Positions 1 to 8,132 are shown, counted from the stretch's first letter. The stretch is 64,000 bases of DNA from Mycetocola zhujimingii (GCF_003065425.1 NZ_CP026949.1:434001-498000), one strand, 5' to 3'. Notes: generated by a model from the sequence alone, not told the origin. Translations and numbers: made by a program.

Positions 1-1
1 A

Positions 2-427
2 TCGACGCTGACGGTGGTCGGCGACAAGCCGGGGGACGGGCAGGCGATGAAGACCGTCAACCAGCTGCTGTGCGGAGTGCACATTGCTGCAGCGGCTGAG
101 GCCCTTGCCCTCGCTGACGCACTGGGTCTCGATCAGGGCAAGGCACTGGCGGCCCTCGAAGCGGGCGCCGCTGGGTCATTCATGCTCTCGAACCGTGGGC
201 CGCGGATGCTGGAAGCGTACGACGATGACGGCGCGGAGGTGTTGAGCAGGCTCGACATTTTCGTCAAGGACCTGGGCATCGTCGGCGCGGCGACTCGTGC
301 CGCTGGACTGCCGGCGCCGGTCGCCGCCGCGGCCGAACAGTTGTTCCTGCTTGGCCAGGCACAGGGCCTCGGAGCCGCTGACGATTCCGCGGTCATCCGG
401 GTGGTCGCGCCCGGTCGAACCTTCTGA
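2..427 (+). CDS. NAD-dependent hydroxyacid dehydrogenase, C-terminal part (L-threonate/3-hydroxyisobutyrate dehydrogenase family)
   Basis: Only the C-terminal ~141 residues are present; the reading frame is open at the left edge, so the gene starts outside the window. The stretch GDKPGDGQAMKTVNQLL followed by an all-helical, Ala/Leu-rich segment is the second domain of the beta-hydroxyacid dehydrogenase family (3-hydroxyisobutyrate, L-threonate and tartronate-semialdehyde reductases). The Lys in MKTVNQLL occupies the position of the family's catalytic lysine. The N-terminal Rossmann domain cannot be seen. It stops 109 bp before the ketose kinase, with an operator-like palindrome between them, so it may be a separate unit. 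Because the neighbours handle C4 sugars, an L-threonate dehydrogenase-like role is attractive, but that is inference. Confidence 0.8.
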   Translation, partial: STLTVVGDKPGDGQAMKTVNQLLCGVHIAAAAEALALADALGLDQGKALAALEAGAAGSFMLSNRGPRMLEAYDDDGAEVLSRLDIFVKDLGIVGAATRAAGLPAPVAAAAEQLFLLGQAQGLGAADDSAVIRVVAPGRTF

Positions 428-489
428 CGCCGGCCGGCGACGTCCGGCTGCTTATTCCGTAGTTGTGAGCCATCGACAGGGCTAGAAAT

Positions 490-501
490 ATCCTATAGGA
501 T
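490..501. promoter_or_regulatory. Palindromic operator, probable GntR/FCD site 1
   Basis: ATCCTATAGGAT is a perfect 12-bp palindrome 36 bp upstream of the kinase start. Its 10-bp core TCCTATAGGA recurs at 7999-8008 upstream of the divergent dehydrogenase operon of the same locus. Short AT-centred palindromes of this kind are typical targets of FCD-type GntR regulators, and one is encoded at 3584-4303. Binding by that protein is inference. Confidence 0.7.
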
Positions 502-536
502 TGCTCGCACCACGCACTCAACGTCGAGGAAGACAC

Positions 537-2276
537 ATGACCAGGCTCTGGAACGAACCCGAGAACTTTGCTGACGAAATGACCGACGGATTCGCGCGCG
601 CCAACGCGCGGTGGGTTCGCCGGGTATCCGGAGGGGTGACTCGATCCACCCGCGCGGAAGAACCGACGGTGTCAGTCGTGATCGGGGGTGGGTCAGGCCA
701 TTACCCCGCAGTCGGCGGCCTGGTCGGGCACGGCCTCGCCCACGGGGCTGCCATGGGAAACCTGTTCGCCTCGCCGTCGGCACGACAGGTCGAATCGGTC
801 GCTCGCGCGAGCGAACAGGGCAAGGGCGTCCTGCTGAGCTACGGCAACTACGCCGGCGACGTCCTCCACTTCACCGAGGCACAGGACAAACTCCGTGCTG
901 ACGGAATCGACTGCAGGACCGTGACGGTGACCGACGATATCTTCAGCGCGCCAGCGGGCGAGCAGGAGAAGCGCCGGGGGATCGCGGGGGACCTCACGGT
1001 GTTCAAGGCCGCCGGCGCCGCCGCCGCGGCCGGGTACGACATGGACGGCGTCGAGCGAGCCGCCATCCTCGCGAACGATCGCACACGCACGATGGGTGTC
1101 GCCTTCACCGGGTGCACGCTTCCGGGCGCCGCAGAGCCGCTGTTCACCGTGCCGGAGGGACGGATGGCCATCGGCCTTGGCATCCACGGTGAACCTGGCA
1201 TCGACGAGGTCGACATCCCCAGCGCAGACGGCCTCGCCGAACTCTTCATCGAGCGCCTCCTCGACTCCGCTGAGATTCCCGACGGGGTCAGCGTGGAGGG
1301 TGCGCGGGTGGTTCCCATCCTCAACGGCCTCGGGTCGGTGAAGAACGAGGAACTCTACGTTGTTTTCGACCGCATCGCCACGCTGCTGGAGGATGCCGGT
1401 GCCGTGATCGTCGATCCGCACGTCGGCGAGTTCTGCACCAGTTTCGACATGGCCGGTGTCTCGCTCACCCTGCTCTGGCTCGACGACGAGCTCGAGACCC
1501 TCTGGCGCGCCCCTGCCGACACACCAGCGTTCCGCACCGGGTCTGTCGACACCAGTGCGCAGGTTGAACGGGACGCGATCGACGACTCGGTTGCCGAGGA
1601 GGTCATCCCCGACGCGAGCGACGAGTCCAGGCGTGCTGCTGCGGTGGTTGTCACCGCGCTCGAGGCGATCGTCTCGGTCATCGACGTCAACGCGGAAGAA
1701 CTCGGCCGCATCGACGCGATCGCCGGGGACGGCGACCACGGAATCGGGATGAAGCGAGGCTCACACGCCGCGCTCACCGCCGCTCGCTCCTCGCACTCGA
1801 ACGGTGCAGGTGCCCAGAGCGTGCTCGCTTCGGCGGCGGATGAGTGGTCGAACCGGGCCGGCGGCACCTCCGGTGCGATTTGGGCGGTCATCCTCCGCAC
1901 CGTGGGCGAGCGGCTCGGCAACACGGCACCGGTCACGGCGGCGGCCGTTGCCGATGGGCTCGACGGTGCCAGCACAGCAGTGATGGACTTCGGCAAGGCG
2001 AAGGTTGGCGACAAGACGATGGTTGACGCCCTCGTGCCCTTCGCTGAAACGCTCAGGCAACGTGTCGGTTCCGGCGATACTCTTGCCGTCGCCTGGTCGG
2101 CGGCGAGCACTGCCGCACAGGATGCGGCGGACGGCACGGCCGACATGATGCCGGGGATGGGGCGTGCCAGGTCCCACGGCGACAAGGCGCTCGGGGTCGC
2201 GGATCCCGGTGCGGTTTCACTCGCGATGATCGCGGCAGCGATCAAGGACGTCCTGCCGGCAACATCCGGTCTCTGA
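537..2276 (+). CDS. DAK-family ketose kinase (dihydroxyacetone / L-erythrulose kinase type), DhaK-DhaL fusion
   Basis: Predicted to phosphorylate a short ketose with ATP. The 579-residue protein has a DhaK-type substrate domain (about 1-330; GGGSGHYP at 50-57) fused to a DhaL-type ATP domain (about 370-575; GDGDHG near 397 binds Mg-ATP, GGTSG near 441). This is the single-chain ATP-dependent architecture, not the PTS-dependent one. An in-frame TTG at 501 exists, but the ATG at 537 has GAGGAAG in front and its N-terminus (LWNEPENFADEM) matches the family start. It is followed by RpiB- and TIM-like isomerases, the set known from erythrulose catabolism (LerK, LerI, DerI), so L-erythrulose is a better substrate guess than dihydroxyacetone. 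Confidence 0.88.
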   Translation: MTRLWNEPENFADEMTDGFARANARWVRRVSGGVTRSTRAEEPTVSVVIGGGSGHYPAVGGLVGHGLAHGAAMGNLFASPSARQVESVARASEQGKGVLLSYGNYAGDVLHFTEAQDKLRADGIDCRTVTVTDDIFSAPAGEQEKRRGIAGDLTVFKAAGAAAAAGYDMDGVERAAILANDRTRTMGVAFTGCTLPGAAEPLFTVPEGRMAIGLGIHGEPGIDEVDIPSADGLAELFIERLLDSAEIPDGVSVEGARVVPILNGLGSVKNEELYVVFDRIATLLEDAGAVIVDPHVGEFCTSFDMAGVSLTLLWLDDELETLWRAPADTPAFRTGSVDTSAQVERDAIDDSVAEEVIPDASDESRRAAAVVVTALEAIVSVIDVNAEELGRIDAIAGDGDHGIGMKRGSHAALTAARSSHSNGAGAQSVLASAADEWSNRAGGTSGAIWAVILRTVGERLGNTAPVTAAAVADGLDGASTAVMDFGKAKVGDKTMVDALVPFAETLRQRVGSGDTLAVAWSAASTAAQDAADGTADMMPGMGRARSHGDKALGVADPGAVSLAMIAAAIKDVLPATSGL

Positions 2277-2300
2277 TTTATCCACGAACAGGAGCACAAC

Positions 2301-2759
2301 ATGAGCGCACTTCGAATTGTCGTCGGCTCTGACGACGCAGGATTTGAGTACAAGGAACGGCTGAAGGCCGACCTCGAGGGCAGCGACCTCGTGGCATCCG
2401 TTACCGACGTCGGTGTGAACGCCGACGGTCACACCAACTACCCGACGATCGCCATAGCGGCAGCGGAGATGGTTGCCAGGGGCGAGGCCGACCGGGCCCT
2501 CCTCGTGTGCGGGACCGGCCTCGGCGTCGCCATTGCGGCGAACAAGGTTGCCGGGGTGCGCGCCGTCACGGCCCACGACCCGTACTCCGTGGAGCGCGCC
2601 GTGCTCTCGAACAACGCGCAGGTGCTGTGCATGGGCCAGCGCGTCGTCGGCCTCGAGCTCGCTCGCCGCCTGGTGCGCGAGTGGCTGACCTATCACTTCG
2701 ACGAGTCGAGTGCCTCCAACGACAAGGTGCAGGAGATCCGCAGCTACGAAGGCGTCTGA
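2301..2759 (+). CDS. RpiB/LacAB-family sugar-phosphate isomerase (D-erythrulose-4-phosphate isomerase candidate)
   Basis: A 152-residue member of the RpiB family, which interconverts aldose and ketose phosphates. The N-terminal [15 protein letters not shown] and the CGTGLG loop with active-site Cys70 are intact. Length and fold markers fit ribose-5-phosphate isomerase B. In a kinase/RpiB/TIM-like set, this family member acts on D-erythrulose 4-phosphate to give D-erythrose 4-phosphate (DerI), feeding the pentose phosphate pathway. It lies 24 bp after the kinase and its stop overlaps the next start (TGATG). A plain RpiB function cannot be excluded from sequence alone. Confidence 0.85.
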   Translation: MSALRIVVGSDDAGFEYKERLKADLEGSDLVASVTDVGVNADGHTNYPTIAIAAAEMVARGEADRALLVCGTGLGVAIAANKVAGVRAVTAHDPYSVERAVLSNNAQVLCMGQRVVGLELARRLVREWLTYHFDESSASNDKVQEIRSYEGV

Positions 2760-3538
2760 TGCCGCCGGCCGGCTCCCCCCGGTTTCTGATCGGGGTGAGC
2801 CACAAGATGTACTTCAGCCACGCTCGCACCGTGGACTGGTGCCGTGACGTCGCCGCCATCGCCCGGGACCACCCGGCGATTGCGGACGGAACGGTCGAGC
2901 TCTTCGTCATCCCGACATATCTCTCAGTGCCCGCCGCGCTCGAGGCGTTCCAATCGGTCGCCCTCGTCGGCGCGCAGGATCTGAGCACCGAGGATTCCGG
3001 GGCGTACACGGGCGAGGTGAGCGGATCGGAGATCGCAGAACTGGGCTGTCGCGTGGTCGAGGTCGGCCATGCCGAACGGCGGCGCCTCTTCGGGGAGACC
3101 GACGAGATCGTCGCCAGCAAGACGGATGCCGCGCTGCGCAACGGCCTCGATCCTGTGCTCTGCATCGGTGAAGCGGTGCGCACGAGGGCTGAGGACGCCA
3201 TCGCCGACTGCACGGCCCACATCGCTTCAGCACTCGAGCCGAGCCGCACAGCCGGCCACCACGGCCGGGTCATCGTCGCCTACGAACCCCACTGGGCGAT
3301 CGGCGCGCCGGAGCCGGCGTCCGCCGAGTACATCGGCACCGTGTGCTCCGCGCTGCGTGAGTACGTGGGTTCGCTCAGCGACTTCCCCGGATCGGTAGTG
3401 ATTTACGGCGGCAGTGCCGGCCCCGGCCTTCTCGGCGAGATCGCCGACAGTGTCGACGGCATGTTCCTCGGCAGGTTCGCTCACGACCCCGAAGCCGTGC
3501 GCGTCATCCTCGACGAAGCAGCGGACGCAGCGACGTGA
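2759..3538 (+). CDS. Triosephosphate-isomerase-like isomerase (L-erythrulose-1-phosphate isomerase candidate)
   Basis: A 259-residue TIM barrel with all catalytic residues of triosephosphate isomerase: Lys16 (GVSHKMYF), His104 (EVGHAERRRLFGETDE), Glu176 (VIVAYEPHWAIGA) and the phosphate loop YGGSAG. The usual GNWKMN is GVSHKM, so substrate-side residues differ from glycolytic TIM. In this context it fits the L-erythrulose-1-phosphate isomerase (LerI) subgroup, which yields D-erythrulose 4-phosphate for the RpiB neighbour. It is translationally coupled to the preceding gene by a TGATG overlap. A true glycolytic tpiA would normally sit with gap and pgk. Confidence 0.85.
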   Translation: MPPAGSPRFLIGVSHKMYFSHARTVDWCRDVAAIARDHPAIADGTVELFVIPTYLSVPAALEAFQSVALVGAQDLSTEDSGAYTGEVSGSEIAELGCRVVEVGHAERRRLFGETDEIVASKTDAALRNGLDPVLCIGEAVRTRAEDAIADCTAHIASALEPSRTAGHHGRVIVAYEPHWAIGAPEPASAEYIGTVCSALREYVGSLSDFPGSVVIYGGSAGPGLLGEIADSVDGMFLGRFAHDPEAVRVILDEAADAAT

Positions 3539-3583
3539 CCAGCGGCGCTGGTACTCTCGAGAGCGGACCGCCGAGGAGAGCCC

Positions 3584-4303
3584 ATGTCTGAATCCACCTA
3601 CCCGCTTGGACAAGCGGGGGTGATTGAGCGCAAAGGGCTCAGGGACCGCGTCTACGACCTCGTGCTCGACATGCTCGTCAGCCAGTCCGTCGCACCAGGC
3701 ACCCGACTCTCGATCGACGCGATCGCCCGCGACCTCAACGTGTCACCGACGCCCGTGCGCGAGGCGCTCGTCCAGCTCGAGCGCACGGGACTCGTGACGA
3801 GGGAGCCGCTCAAGGGGTACCGGGTCGCCCCGCAGATCACCGACGGACAGCTCGAGTCGCTCTTCGATACCCGGATCGTGCTCGAGGGCGGTGCCGCGGC
3901 TCTCGCGGCGCGGCACTCCGACGACCTGGTCCCGCAGCTCGAGGCAGCACTCGATGAGCACCGGAGGATCACCGAGCGAGTGCGTGCCGCCGCCGAGGCA
4001 GGCAGCCTCTCCGTGGCGTTGCTGCGCGAGTACTTCGCCGTTGACTGGAACTTCCACCACCTCATCTTCGAGGGCACGAACAACCCCTTTCTGATCGACA
4101 TGTCCGAGGTCATCTCGACGAGGGTGCACCGCATGCGCCAAACGGTGCTGAGCGGTGTCACCGACGCCGAAGACGCGGTGAGCGAGCACTCCCGCATCAT
4201 CGACGCGTTTCGGACGGGCGACCCGGATGCCGTTGCTGCGGCGATGCGGGATCACATCGAGCGGGTGCGGTCCCGTTCGCGCTCCGATGCCCACACGCAG
4301 TAG
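3584..4303 (+). CDS. GntR-family transcriptional regulator, FCD subfamily
   Basis: The 239-residue protein has an N-terminal winged helix (HTH about residues 44-68, LSIDAIARDLNVSPTPVREAL) and an all-helical FCD ligand-binding domain (about 90-225). FCD regulators usually sense the acid or sugar handled by their locus. It is the last gene of the plus-strand C4-sugar unit, 45 bp after the TIM-like gene, with RBS GAGGAG and a possible own promoter element (TACTCT near 3552). The probable targets are the two TCCTATAGGA palindromes that flank the locus; this is inference. Confidence 0.88.
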   Translation: MSESTYPLGQAGVIERKGLRDRVYDLVLDMLVSQSVAPGTRLSIDAIARDLNVSPTPVREALVQLERTGLVTREPLKGYRVAPQITDGQLESLFDTRIVLEGGAAALAARHSDDLVPQLEAALDEHRRITERVRAAAEAGSLSVALLREYFAVDWNFHHLIFEGTNNPFLIDMSEVISTRVHRMRQTVLSGVTDAEDAVSEHSRIIDAFRTGDPDAVAAAMRDHIERVRSRSRSDAHTQ

Positions 4304-4317
4304 CTGCCGTGCGCACA

Positions 4318-4358
4318 CGACAATGGACCGGATCCCCGCGGGATCCGGTCCATTGTCG
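4318..4358. terminator. Bidirectional stem-loop terminator
   Basis: A perfect 19-bp inverted repeat (arms 4318-4336 and 4340-4358) with a 3-nt loop lies between the convergent GntR gene and the MFS gene. It has no U-run, so termination is inferred from its position and strength. Confidence 0.8.
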
Positions 4359-4399
4359 TTGACCGAGCTGTCGTGTCTGGAGCTGTCGTGGAGCGTTGC

Positions 4400-5770
4400 T
4401 CAGTGACCGGGAGGAGCGTCTTCGAGCAGGGCATCTGCCCTCGCCCTGAAGAACCGGGTGCAGTAGAGCATTGCAGCGGCGAGGAACGCGAAGACGCCGA
4501 GCGAGACAACGCCCCAGGTGCCGCTCTCGGTCGGAATCGCCTCATTGATACCCGTTCGCATGATCGGCGCGACGAAGCCACCGAGGTTTCCGAGCGAGTT
4601 GATGAGGCCGATTCCGGCCGCAGCCGCTGTTCCGGTGAGGAACGCCGTCGGGTATGACCACGTGATCGGCCCGACCGAGAGGAAGCTCGCAACGGCGATC
4701 GTGATGAACAGGATGCCGAGGAACGGCATGCCATTCGCGCCAGCCCAGGCGGAGCCCAGAATGGCGAGGCCGGTGAGAAGGTAGAACATTGTTCCCCAGT
4801 TGCGCCGGCGGATGATTGTCGATGCGTGCTTTCCGAAGAAGTAGCAGGCGAAGAGTCCGACAAGCCACGGGATCGCCGAGATCAGCCCGACCTGCCAGCC
4901 GACCTCCTGCCCGATCAGTCCGGAGACCTGTTGGGGCAGGTAGAACGTGGTGCCGTAGACAGCGATCTGGAGGCAGAAGTAGATGATGGTGAAGTACCAC
5001 ACCTTCCAGCTCGACATTGCGCGCCAGATGCCGGATGGGCCGTCCTCCGTGCGCACGACGTCTTCTCTCGCCATCACCTCGGTGAGGGCGTCCTTCTCCT
5101 CCTGGTTCAGGAACTTCGCCTTTTGCGGACTGTTCACGAGGAAGAAGAGTGCTGCAATACCGGCTACCACCGCCAGCATGCCCTCGACGAAGAACATGAC
5201 CTGCCAGCCCTGCCACGGGGTGACCGTGTCACCGAAGCTGATCAGTCCACCGCTGAGTGGGGCGCCAAGCATCTGCGAGAACGGCTGCGCCAGGTAGAAA
5301 ATGGCGAACATCTGAACGCGGACCTTGTTGGGGAACCACTCGGCCAGGAACATGATCACACCGGGGAACAGACCGGCCTCTGTGACTCCGAGGAGGAATC
5401 GCAGGATGATGAACATCGTGTCGTCCGTCGTGAAAGCGAACGCCGCCGCGACGATGCCCCACGTGATCGCGATCCGGGCGAGCCAGAACCTCGCACCGAA
5501 CTTCTTCAGCAGCAGGTTGCTCGGGATCTCGAAGATCGCGTAGCCGATGAAGAAGATGCCGGCTCCGAGTGCGAATGCTCCCTCCGAGATTCCGCGATCG
5601 ACCGAGAGCGCTTCCTGGGCGAAACCGATGTTCGTGCGGTCGAGGAATGCCACGAAATAGAGGATGACGAGCATCGGCATGAGGTGCCGTGCCGCCTTGG
5701 AAATAGCCGACTTGAGCGCCGGGCTGTGCGCGTTGGGATCAACGTTCACAGAGGGGTTGAATGTGGACAA
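4400..5770 (-). CDS. MFS transporter, anion:cation symporter (ACS) family
   Basis: A 456-residue inner-membrane carrier with about 12 hydrophobic segments. The DRTNIGFAQ motif after the first membrane helix and the overall layout are typical of the ACS family, which imports tartrate, galactonate, hydroxyphenylacetate and related organic acids by proton symport. The start is a TTG at 5770 preceded by AAAGGAG. It is the distal gene of the minus-strand unit with the SDR and dehydrogenase, so it probably imports the locus substrate. An acidic substrate such as a tetronate or apionate is more likely than a neutral tetrose, but the compound is not identifiable. Confidence 0.85.
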   Translation of the reverse strand: MSTFNPSVNVDPNAHSPALKSAISKAARHLMPMLVILYFVAFLDRTNIGFAQEALSVDRGISEGAFALGAGIFFIGYAIFEIPSNLLLKKFGARFWLARIAITWGIVAAAFAFTTDDTMFIILRFLLGVTEAGLFPGVIMFLAEWFPNKVRVQMFAIFYLAQPFSQMLGAPLSGGLISFGDTVTPWQGWQVMFFVEGMLAVVAGIAALFFLVNSPQKAKFLNQEEKDALTEVMAREDVVRTEDGPSGIWRAMSSWKVWYFTIIYFCLQIAVYGTTFYLPQQVSGLIGQEVGWQVGLISAIPWLVGLFACYFFGKHASTIIRRRNWGTMFYLLTGLAILGSAWAGANGMPFLGILFITIAVASFLSVGPITWSYPTAFLTGTAAAAGIGLINSLGNLGGFVAPIMRTGINEAIPTESGTWGVVSLGVFAFLAAAMLYCTRFFRARADALLEDAPPGH

Positions 5771-5884
5771 TCTGCTCTCCTTTGAGTTCTCTGTCGGTTC
5801 GGCTTTATATCAGTTGAGTTTTAGATCGGTCGATATGGTCGTGCGGCGACTCCCGGGAGGCAGACCGGGCGACGGTTAAACGGC

Positions 5885-5995
5885 TCAGCCGAAGATGCTC
5901 GGTGCGAGCAACCAGATCCCGACGCCGACGAGGATGATGCCGACGACGAGAAAGAGGATGCGGCCCGGGGACCAGGGGCGTGGTGTTCCTGTCAT
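5885..5995 (-). CDS. Small single-pass membrane protein (36 residues)
   Basis: A short open frame reading MTGTPRPWSPGRILFLVVGI then a further hydrophobic stretch ending in PSIFG. One transmembrane helix spans about residues 13-31, preceded by Arg residues. It starts 9 bp after the SDR stop, and codon use is GC-rich at third positions like the neighbours. It lies between the SDR and the MFS transporter genes, so a transporter-associated small subunit is conceivable. I do not recognise a family; expression is unproven. Confidence 0.55.
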   Translation of the reverse strand: MTGTPRPWSPGRILFLVVGIILVGVGIWLLAPSIFG

Positions 5996-6004
5996 GGTGA
6001 TCTT

Positions 6005-6775
6005 TCAGTGCATGTAGAGGCCGCCGTCAACGTTCAGGGTCTGACCCGTCACGAATCCGGCGTCCTCGCTGATGAGGTAGGCGATGGCGGCGGCGATGTC
6101 TCTCGGGGTTCCGATCCGCGGGAGGACGCCGTCGGCTGCCATGGCTTCCTTGCGCTCGTCGGTGAGCGTCCCGCCCATGATGTCGGTGTCGATCGGACCG
6201 GGGGAGATGACGTTGACCGTGATGCCGTCGCGGCCCAGTTCGCGGGCGACGCTGCGCGAGAACCCGATGACGCCGGCCTTCGCGGCGGAATACGCCGTCT
6301 TGCTGAACGTGCCTCCACCGCGCTGCGCCGAGACCGACGAGAGGTTGACGACGCGGCCGACCCCGTTCTTCACCATGGACTCGACGGCGCGTCGGGTGGC
6401 GAAGTGAACACCGTTGAGGTTGATCCCTATGACCCGGTTCCACTCATCGGCGGTGACCTCGAGGTAGGGAACCGGTGACGAGACACCGGCGAGGTTCACC
6501 AGCGCGAGAACCTGGGGCAGCGCAGCTTCGAGTTCGTCGAATGCTGCGCGGACCTGAGCTTCGTCGGCGACATTCGCGCCAGCGCCTGCCGCGACGACAC
6601 CGTGCTGTTGCACAATGTCCGCTGCGACGGATGCCGCGGCGTCCGCGTCGATGTCAATGATGCCGATGTTCCAGCCCAACTCTGCAAGGTAGTGGGCGGA
6701 CGCGCGACCGATGCCGCGCGGTGACGCCGCACCGGTGAGGATGACGGTGCGGGATTCCGGGAACCGGGATGCCAT
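6005..6775 (-). CDS. Short-chain dehydrogenase/reductase (SDR)
   Basis: A 256-residue classical SDR: cofactor motif TGAASPRGIG (residues 14-23), catalytic Tyr near 160 in YSAAK, and a C-terminal TGQTLNVDGG. It oxidises or reduces a hydroxyl/ketone with NAD(P). The frame stays open far upstream, but the ATG at 6775 starts right before the Rossmann fold and is 16 bp from the dehydrogenase stop, so it is the likely start. Grouping with the MFS carrier and the 3-hydroxyacyl-CoA-dehydrogenase-like protein suggests it works on the same substrate, for example a tetritol or aldonate. Specificity cannot be read from sequence. Confidence 0.85.
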   Translation of the reverse strand: MASRFPESRTVILTGAASPRGIGRASAHYLAELGWNIGIIDIDADAAASVAADIVQQHGVVAAGAGANVADEAQVRAAFDELEAALPQVLALVNLAGVSSPVPYLEVTADEWNRVIGINLNGVHFATRRAVESMVKNGVGRVVNLSSVSAQRGGGTFSKTAYSAAKAGVIGFSRSVARELGRDGITVNVISPGPIDTDIMGGTLTDERKEAMAADGVLPRIGTPRDIAAAIAYLISEDAGFVTGQTLNVDGGLYMH

Positions 6776-6791
6776 GGTGAATCCGATCGGG

Positions 6792-7754
6792 TCAGTTCGA
6801 CGGGTGAAGGGGTGCCGGGCCGAGCTCGTCCATGAGCTTCTTGATGGCAACGTACGCCTTATTGCGGTACGCGATGAGCTCCGCCGTGCGGTCCGCGGGC
6901 ACATCGAGGTAACCCGCGCCCGTCTTGGTGCCGAACTTGCCGGCGTCCACGAGCTCTTTGAGAGAGTTCGGCGTGGCGAAACGCTCGGGCCAGCGGGTTT
7001 GGAGCGAGGCGTAGCAGAACGAGTAGACGTCGAGCCCTGCCATGTCGGCGATGGCGAACGGCCCGAACACCGGAAAGCGGAAACCGAAGGTGGTCCGCAC
7101 GATCGTGTCGATGTCTTCGGGGGTGGCCACGCCCTCTTCAACCAGTTGGGTTGCCTCGTGGAACAGCGCATACTGCAGGCGGTTGAGCACGAATCCCGTT
7201 GAGTCCTTGACGCGAGCGGTTTCCTTGCCTGTCGCCCTGACGATCTCCTCGGCGACCTCGATCGCGGCCGGGTCGGTGCTCTCGTGTGGGATGAGTTCAA
7301 CGCCGGGAATGAAGGGAGCCGGGTTCGAGAAGTGGACGCCGAGGAAACGCGACGGGTTGACGACGGCCTCCGCGAGCGACCCGATCAGAATCGTCGAGGT
7401 GTTCGAGCCGATGATCGCGTCGGGGCGCGCTGCCTCGCTGATCCGCTTGAGCGTCGCGTGTTTGATCTCGATCTTCTCGGGAACGGCCTCCTCGATGAAA
7501 TCCGCGTCGGCGACAGCCTCCTCGATGGATGCGGCCGGTGAGACGTTGGACTGAATTCGCTCGACAGCGTCGGCGGGGAACAAGCCGTCAGCGACGAACT
7601 GGCGTGCCTCATCGATGAGGCGCTCGTAGTTCGTGACGGCGATCTCCTCGGAGATGTCTGCGATGCGGACGGTGGCGCCCGACAGGGCGAGCACCTGTGC
7701 GATGCCACCGCCCATGTATCCGGAACCGACGACGGCGATGGTGCGGTTGGTCAT
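6792..7754 (-). CDS. 3-hydroxyacyl-CoA dehydrogenase-family NAD-dependent dehydrogenase
   Basis: A 320-residue protein with an N-terminal NAD-binding motif (VVGSGYMGGG, residues 8-17) and the C-terminal helical domain of the FadB/PaaH family (GFVLNRLQYALFHEA). This fold also includes L-gulonate 3-dehydrogenase and carnitine dehydrogenase, and nothing else here suggests fatty-acid oxidation, so a hydroxyacid or sugar-acid substrate is plausible. The start ATG at 7754 follows AGGAG; an upstream in-frame start would add 20 unconserved residues. It is the first main gene of the minus-strand unit, whose palindromic operator lies at 7999-8008. Confidence 0.82.
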   Translation of the reverse strand: MTNRTIAVVGSGYMGGGIAQVLALSGATVRIADISEEIAVTNYERLIDEARQFVADGLFPADAVERIQSNVSPAASIEEAVADADFIEEAVPEKIEIKHATLKRISEAARPDAIIGSNTSTILIGSLAEAVVNPSRFLGVHFSNPAPFIPGVELIPHESTDPAAIEVAEEIVRATGKETARVKDSTGFVLNRLQYALFHEATQLVEEGVATPEDIDTIVRTTFGFRFPVFGPFAIADMAGLDVYSFCYASLQTRWPERFATPNSLKELVDAGKFGTKTGAGYLDVPADRTAELIAYRNKAYVAIKKLMDELGPAPLHPSN

Positions 7755-7957
7755 ATTTTTCTCCTCGGACGTGGATGGATCGGAGTTGGCGTAAGTCTGG
7801 TCGGTCGAGCGCACGCGTGGGTCGTGCCGGCGTGCGAGGTCGTGGGCGTGGTCCAGGTCATGGTCGAGTCACGCTCGTGTCGGCGGGGGAGTTCGACGCG
7901 CGGTGCCACGCGGCGGCGGCTCAGCCCTGCCGTACTCGCGTGGTCATCAGTCGGCAT
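7751..7957 (-). CDS. Possible short upstream ORF
   Basis: A 68-codon frame between the operator at 7999-8008 and the dehydrogenase gene. It has GGAG a few bases before its ATG and ends in TGA overlapping the dehydrogenase ATG (ATGA). The composition (Arg, Thr, Pro, His) does not look like a folded protein, so it may be untranslated leader or a regulatory upstream ORF. Very uncertain. Confidence 0.2.
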   Translation of the reverse strand: MPTDDHASTAGLSRRRVAPRVELPRRHERDSTMTWTTPTTSHAGTTHACARPTRLTPTPIHPRPRRKI

Positions 7958-7998
7958 GCGTGCTCCATTGCAGTCGGGGGCCGCCTTGAGGTCCCATA

Positions 7999-8008
7999 TC
8001 CTATAGGA
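7999..8008. promoter_or_regulatory. Palindromic operator, probable GntR/FCD site 2
   Basis: TCCTATAGGA, identical to the core of the site at 490-501. It lies 245 bp upstream of the minus-strand dehydrogenase start, so the leader is long unless the small ORF at 7751-7957 is real. Confidence 0.65.
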
Positions 8009-8132
8009 AGACTAAGGGCCGCCCCGTCGCTTGTAAAGAGAAGTCGCCTGTAAACAGAAACGGTTCTCGTCCGTGGTTGACCGTCGTGGCGGTTAGTGGG
8101 CCCGCCGAGCCGGTGCGGCGTCGGCGTCGTGT

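Noticed and set aside
693-1739. 348-codon minus-strand open frame inside the kinase gene
   Set aside because: It lies antisense to a protein with intact DAK motifs and has a low-complexity Arg/Asp/Val composition; long antisense frames are expected at this GC content.
537-2276. Plain glycerol/dihydroxyacetone kinase locus
   Set aside because: No glycerol dehydrogenase or glycerol facilitator is present; the RpiB- and TIM-like partners fit erythrulose phosphate chemistry better.
2759-3538. Glycolytic triosephosphate isomerase
   Set aside because: Catalytic residues match, but the N-terminal GNWKMN is GVSHKM and gap and pgk are absent; the neighbours point to L-erythrulose 1-phosphate.
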